A DNA stretch of 64,000 bases from contig NZ_JANFQO010000001.1 of NCBI RefSeq assembly GCF_024437735.1, forward strand, positions 372,001 to 436,000, read 5' to 3'. Source of the DNA: Tahibacter harae (GTDB taxonomy: Bacteria > Pseudomonadota > Gammaproteobacteria > Xanthomonadales > Rhodanobacteraceae). Positions within the stretch are counted from its first letter, which is position 1. Each line of letters opens with the position of its first letter. Under the pieces are notes generated by a model. That model saw nothing but the letters and a program-made list of their open reading frames with translations, ran no database searches and was not told the origin of the DNA. This document shows, one piece after another, positions 63,947-64,000 of the stretch. Both the position numbers and the translations under genes were made by a program.

Positions 63947-63977
63947 AAAACGGGGCCGGAAATTCCGGCCCCGTTTT
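63947..63977. terminator. Bidirectional terminator at the right edge
   Basis: AAAACGGGGCCGGAA and its inverted copy TTCCGGCCCCGTTTT form a stem of about 13 bp with A and T runs on either side. It would end transcription from the oxygenase gene side and from a minus-strand gene whose stop (TGA at 63997-63999 or 63982-63984) lies just beyond. Confidence 0.85.
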
Positions 63978-64000
63978 TCAATCAGCACGGCACGGCTCAG

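Overview
The window is GC-rich (roughly two thirds G+C by eye), densely coded, and looks chromosomal. Gene content points to a gammaproteobacterium of the Xanthomonadales/Lysobacterales, probably near Dokdonella/Rhodanobacteraceae. The pointers are a split methionine synthase preceded by an ArsR-methyltransferase fusion, a very large NAD-dependent glutamate dehydrogenase, several secreted proteases ending in an IFxDGFE-like tail, an IPTL-type C-terminal sorting tail, and heptameric tandem repeats between genes. This placement is inference from families; no marker such as rRNA is present.

Layout. 1-14 kb: tail of a Ser/Thr kinase-TPR protein, a GNAT acetyltransferase, glutaryl-CoA dehydrogenase, a polysaccharide deacetylase, two tandem uncharacterised paralogues, three related membrane-anchored helical proteins, a 5'-nucleotidase, a secreted subtilase, NAD kinase and a VOC-family protein with a decayed second copy beside it. 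14-22 kb: the 1650-residue glutamate dehydrogenase and a secreted IPTL-CTERM protein. 22-31 kb: an AT-rich regulatory stretch, a TetR-RND efflux operon with an apparent operator, and a large secreted metalloprotease. 31-39 kb: AidB-like and butyryl-CoA-type dehydrogenases, a YjdF-like membrane protein, an SDR, a trypsin-like protease and an esterase. 39-45 kb: the methionine-cycle block (SahR-like regulator and two-piece MetH) and a DUF1329 protein.

45-64 kb: a LAB_N protein, tRNA-Ala(CGC), a fragment of a secreted protein, an overlapping polynucleotide-kinase-like/Thg1-like pair (a likely RNA end-repair unit), and a four-gene export operon without an ATPase. These are followed by a PAS-AraC regulator, a gene interrupted by an in-frame amber codon, an ACAD9-like dehydrogenase, a metzincin protease, a SUKH-like protein, phosphatidylserine synthase, two tandem rhomboid proteases and a 2OG-Fe(II) oxygenase. 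The right edge holds a degenerate 32-bp tandem repeat and a terminator for a gene entering from outside.

Functional themes: acyl-CoA oxidation (four acyl-CoA dehydrogenases, GcdH feeding lysine/tryptophan breakdown), secretion of proteases that share a C-terminal motif, two export systems, and one-carbon/methionine metabolism. The observations most worth following are the kinase-Thg1 pair, the shared C-terminal tail on secreted proteins, the amber-interrupted secreted protein, and the repeat families between genes.
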